This document shows positions 62,658-64,000 of a stretch of 64,000 bases of DNA, in pieces; position 1 is the stretch's first letter; each line of letters begins with the position of its first letter. The notes beneath the pieces are model-generated. The model made no database searches, was not told where the DNA came from, and saw only the letters and a program-made list of their open reading frames with translations. Position numbers and translations under genes: made by a program. Location: NCBI RefSeq assembly GCF_008933115.1, contig NZ_WBVO01000006.1, positions 62,001 through 126,000 of the forward strand, given 5' to 3'. The stretch is from Phaeocystidibacter luteus (GTDB taxonomy: Bacteria; Bacteroidota; Bacteroidia; Flavobacteriales; Schleiferiaceae).

Positions 62658-63683
62658 ATGAAAGTCACTCTTCTCCTATTACTGTCGATTCTCACCCTCA
62701 GTTCTTGTTCATCTAAAGAGCATTCGAACACAGAAACTGTGGAACATGCTGATGCCGCAGTTTCAGAATCTCTACCTGAAAATACCATTCGCACCGTAAT
62801 GGACGAGCAGGTCGAGTTTCAATTTGGTGAGAAGACAGACCCCGAAGAACTTGGTCTCTATAGAAGTCTATCGATCATAGTTGGCGATTCAGTTGTACTG
62901 ACCTTTCGGGATGAATTTTATGAGTTTGAAGGCGAACGTTTTAAGCTAGATGAAACGCACAAGTTCAACACTCGACAAGGCACCTTCTATCGGGTTGAGT
63001 TGAATAATCGTCCGGAACCACCTGTTCATTGGTTCTTTCAGTATTCAGACAATCAAATTGAATACGTTGGTGAAATCAATCCTTTAGACCTGAAGTACAT
63101 CGGCGATGCCGATATGGATGGTAAAATCGAAGTATCAGGTTATCAAGACTACTGTCAGGAGACCTATATCGGAGAAAGCGACAAACAGGATTTCTGCGCG
63201 GAGTACTTTGCAAGTTTTGAAGTGAGCGACACGGTTGAAAGAGTTAGCTATTCTTACGGAGTTGCCAGTATTCTGAAGGAGCACGGATACTTGCCCTCCC
63301 CTGTTCTTGAAGATCCGTTTGTCTTTGGAGATTTCTATGGAGATGGGATTCAAGACACCGCATTGATTGCAACGATTGGAGATGAGCACAAGCTACTCGT
63401 TGTTGACTATCAATCAGATACAGCCTTGATTAACATTGTAGAAGACGGAGGCGAAACGATCCAAACGACGGATTTCTCCTGGGTAGGAGTTTTTAAGGCG
63501 ATACCGGCTGGAGACACCCTCTTTTCAAACTATACGGATGATTGGAGAAGTCTGAGTGACGTTCCAGAAGATGAAAGGGTCGTCCTCACATACGATGCCT
63601 TGTTCGTTCACATGGCTGAGGCGTGCGGCGGCGGATTCATTTTTTGGAAAGATGAAAAGTGGAACTGGCTGCAGCAGGAGTAA
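62658..63683 (+). CDS. Lipoprotein, unknown function
   Basis: This 341-residue protein has a lipoprotein signal with lipobox LSSC (Cys17: MKVTLLLLLSILTLSSCSS). The mature part begins with a Ser/Glu-rich linker and then a beta-rich domain with an acidic, Asp-rich FG-GAP-like stretch (DADMDGKIEVSGYQD, FYGDGIQDTALIATIGD) that could bind calcium. No family was assigned. The gap from DUF418 is 53 bp. Confidence 0.75.
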   Translation: MKVTLLLLLSILTLSSCSSKEHSNTETVEHADAAVSESLPENTIRTVMDEQVEFQFGEKTDPEELGLYRSLSIIVGDSVVLTFRDEFYEFEGERFKLDETHKFNTRQGTFYRVELNNRPEPPVHWFFQYSDNQIEYVGEINPLDLKYIGDADMDGKIEVSGYQDYCQETYIGESDKQDFCAEYFASFEVSDTVERVSYSYGVASILKEHGYLPSPVLEDPFVFGDFYGDGIQDTALIATIGDEHKLLVVDYQSDTALINIVEDGGETIQTTDFSWVGVFKAIPAGDTLFSNYTDDWRSLSDVPEDERVVLTYDALFVHMAEACGGGFIFWKDEKWNWLQQE

Positions 63684-63770
63684 TACGTCAAAATCTGAAA
63701 TGAATTAGAATAGGATGCGGAACTTCCAACTTGATTAGCTCTCTGGTCGTCAACAGATAACGGACTCTCA

Positions 63771-64000
63771 ATGCGCACATTTTATCATAAACATATCATC
63801 ATTCTCTTCTTTGGATTCCTGTCATTCAACAGTTTCTCGCAATATTTAACTGGCGAATACGGCAATGTTCAACTTAATATGGAAGCGCCATACTATCGAA
63901 TATTGAATCAAGATGCCATAACTCTGGCGAAGATGATAAGTCACGGTTGTGACTCACTTGGGATTTCAGATAATATCCTGTTGAACTTTGAAACCTATAA
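63771..64000 (+). CDS. Exported protein, 3' truncated by the window
   Basis: An ATG at 63771 opens a frame to the window end (76 codons shown). The translation starts with a signal peptide (MRTFYHKHIIILFFGFLSFN...SFSQ) followed by YLTGEYGNVQLNMEAPYYRI. The end lies outside the window and no family can be assigned. Confidence 0.6.
   Translation, partial: MRTFYHKHIIILFFGFLSFNSFSQYLTGEYGNVQLNMEAPYYRILNQDAITLAKMISHGCDSLGISDNILLNFETY

Overview
The window looks like chromosomal DNA of a free-living Bacteroidota bacterium, probably order Flavobacteriales (Cryomorphaceae/Schleiferiaceae-like; the family level is inference). The evidence is secreted proteins with type IX secretion (T9SS) type A and type B C-terminal signals, a DnaE carrying an N-terminal DnaQ-type exonuclease, the rpmB-rpmG-DUF4295 cluster, a SusC-like/TonB-type receptor, many Bacteroidota-style outer-membrane barrels, and promoters resembling the Bacteroidota consensus TTTG-N19..21-TAnnTTTG. 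GC content is moderate, in the mid-40s by eye. No prophage, insertion sequence, integrase or CRISPR array is visible.

Layout. 0-5 kb: a five-gene forward cluster with a receiver/thioredoxin-reductase fusion (5' truncated by the window), a bestrophin, egtB and egtD (ergothioneine synthesis) and a DUF427 protein. 5.4-7.5 kb: a reverse operon with a GbsR/MarR-type regulator, a membrane protein and a TIGR01777 epimerase, with two near-identical 20-bp palindromes as likely operators. 7.6-17.3 kb: T9SS cargo, tRNA-Asp, DUF58, a LolC/E-like permease, a NamZ-type muramidase, a tandem pair of T9SS type B proteins and TrmH. 18.2-24.8 kb: thioredoxin, a CPA2 antiporter, SMUG2-like glycosylase, a subtilase lipoprotein and a large secreted protein. 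24.8-29.2 kb: a heptose-nucleotide operon encoding all four steps to GDP-heptose in three genes, one of them a three-domain fusion, plus a nitronate monooxygenase. 29.3-42.7 kb: a T9SS subtilase and housekeeping genes (mnmA, dnaE, rimO, AMP nucleosidase, ftsY) around four small secreted genes of unknown function. 42.8-51.7 kb: outer-membrane proteins, ribosomal proteins, CinA, DUF4197, an MFS transporter, thioredoxin-like and PspC-like proteins, and YdeI. 52.5-55.2 kb: a large SF2 helicase with a membrane-spanning C-terminal part, broken by a one-base homopolymer frameshift. 55.2-64 kb: barrel proteins, a TonB-type receptor, NdpA, a membrane-protein gene with a nonsense mutation, DUF418, a lipoprotein and a 3'-truncated gene.

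The most unusual content is between the genes. At least three families of short structured repeats occur. (1) Six arrays of 6-7-bp hairpins with 3-6-nt loops are separated by a conserved AAAGGAT-like linker; the arms differ from unit to unit but stay complementary. (2) Hairpins of the CCAC-GGGCT/AGCCC-GTGG type occur in arrays with a period of exactly or about 45 bp. (3) A composite element combines GGTTAGAG octamers with a TCCCGA...TCGGGA hairpin. A separate uninterrupted run of 38 heptamers (GGCTTTA, GGCTTCA or GGCTTTG) lies at 51.8-52.06 kb. I do not recognise these families as named elements.
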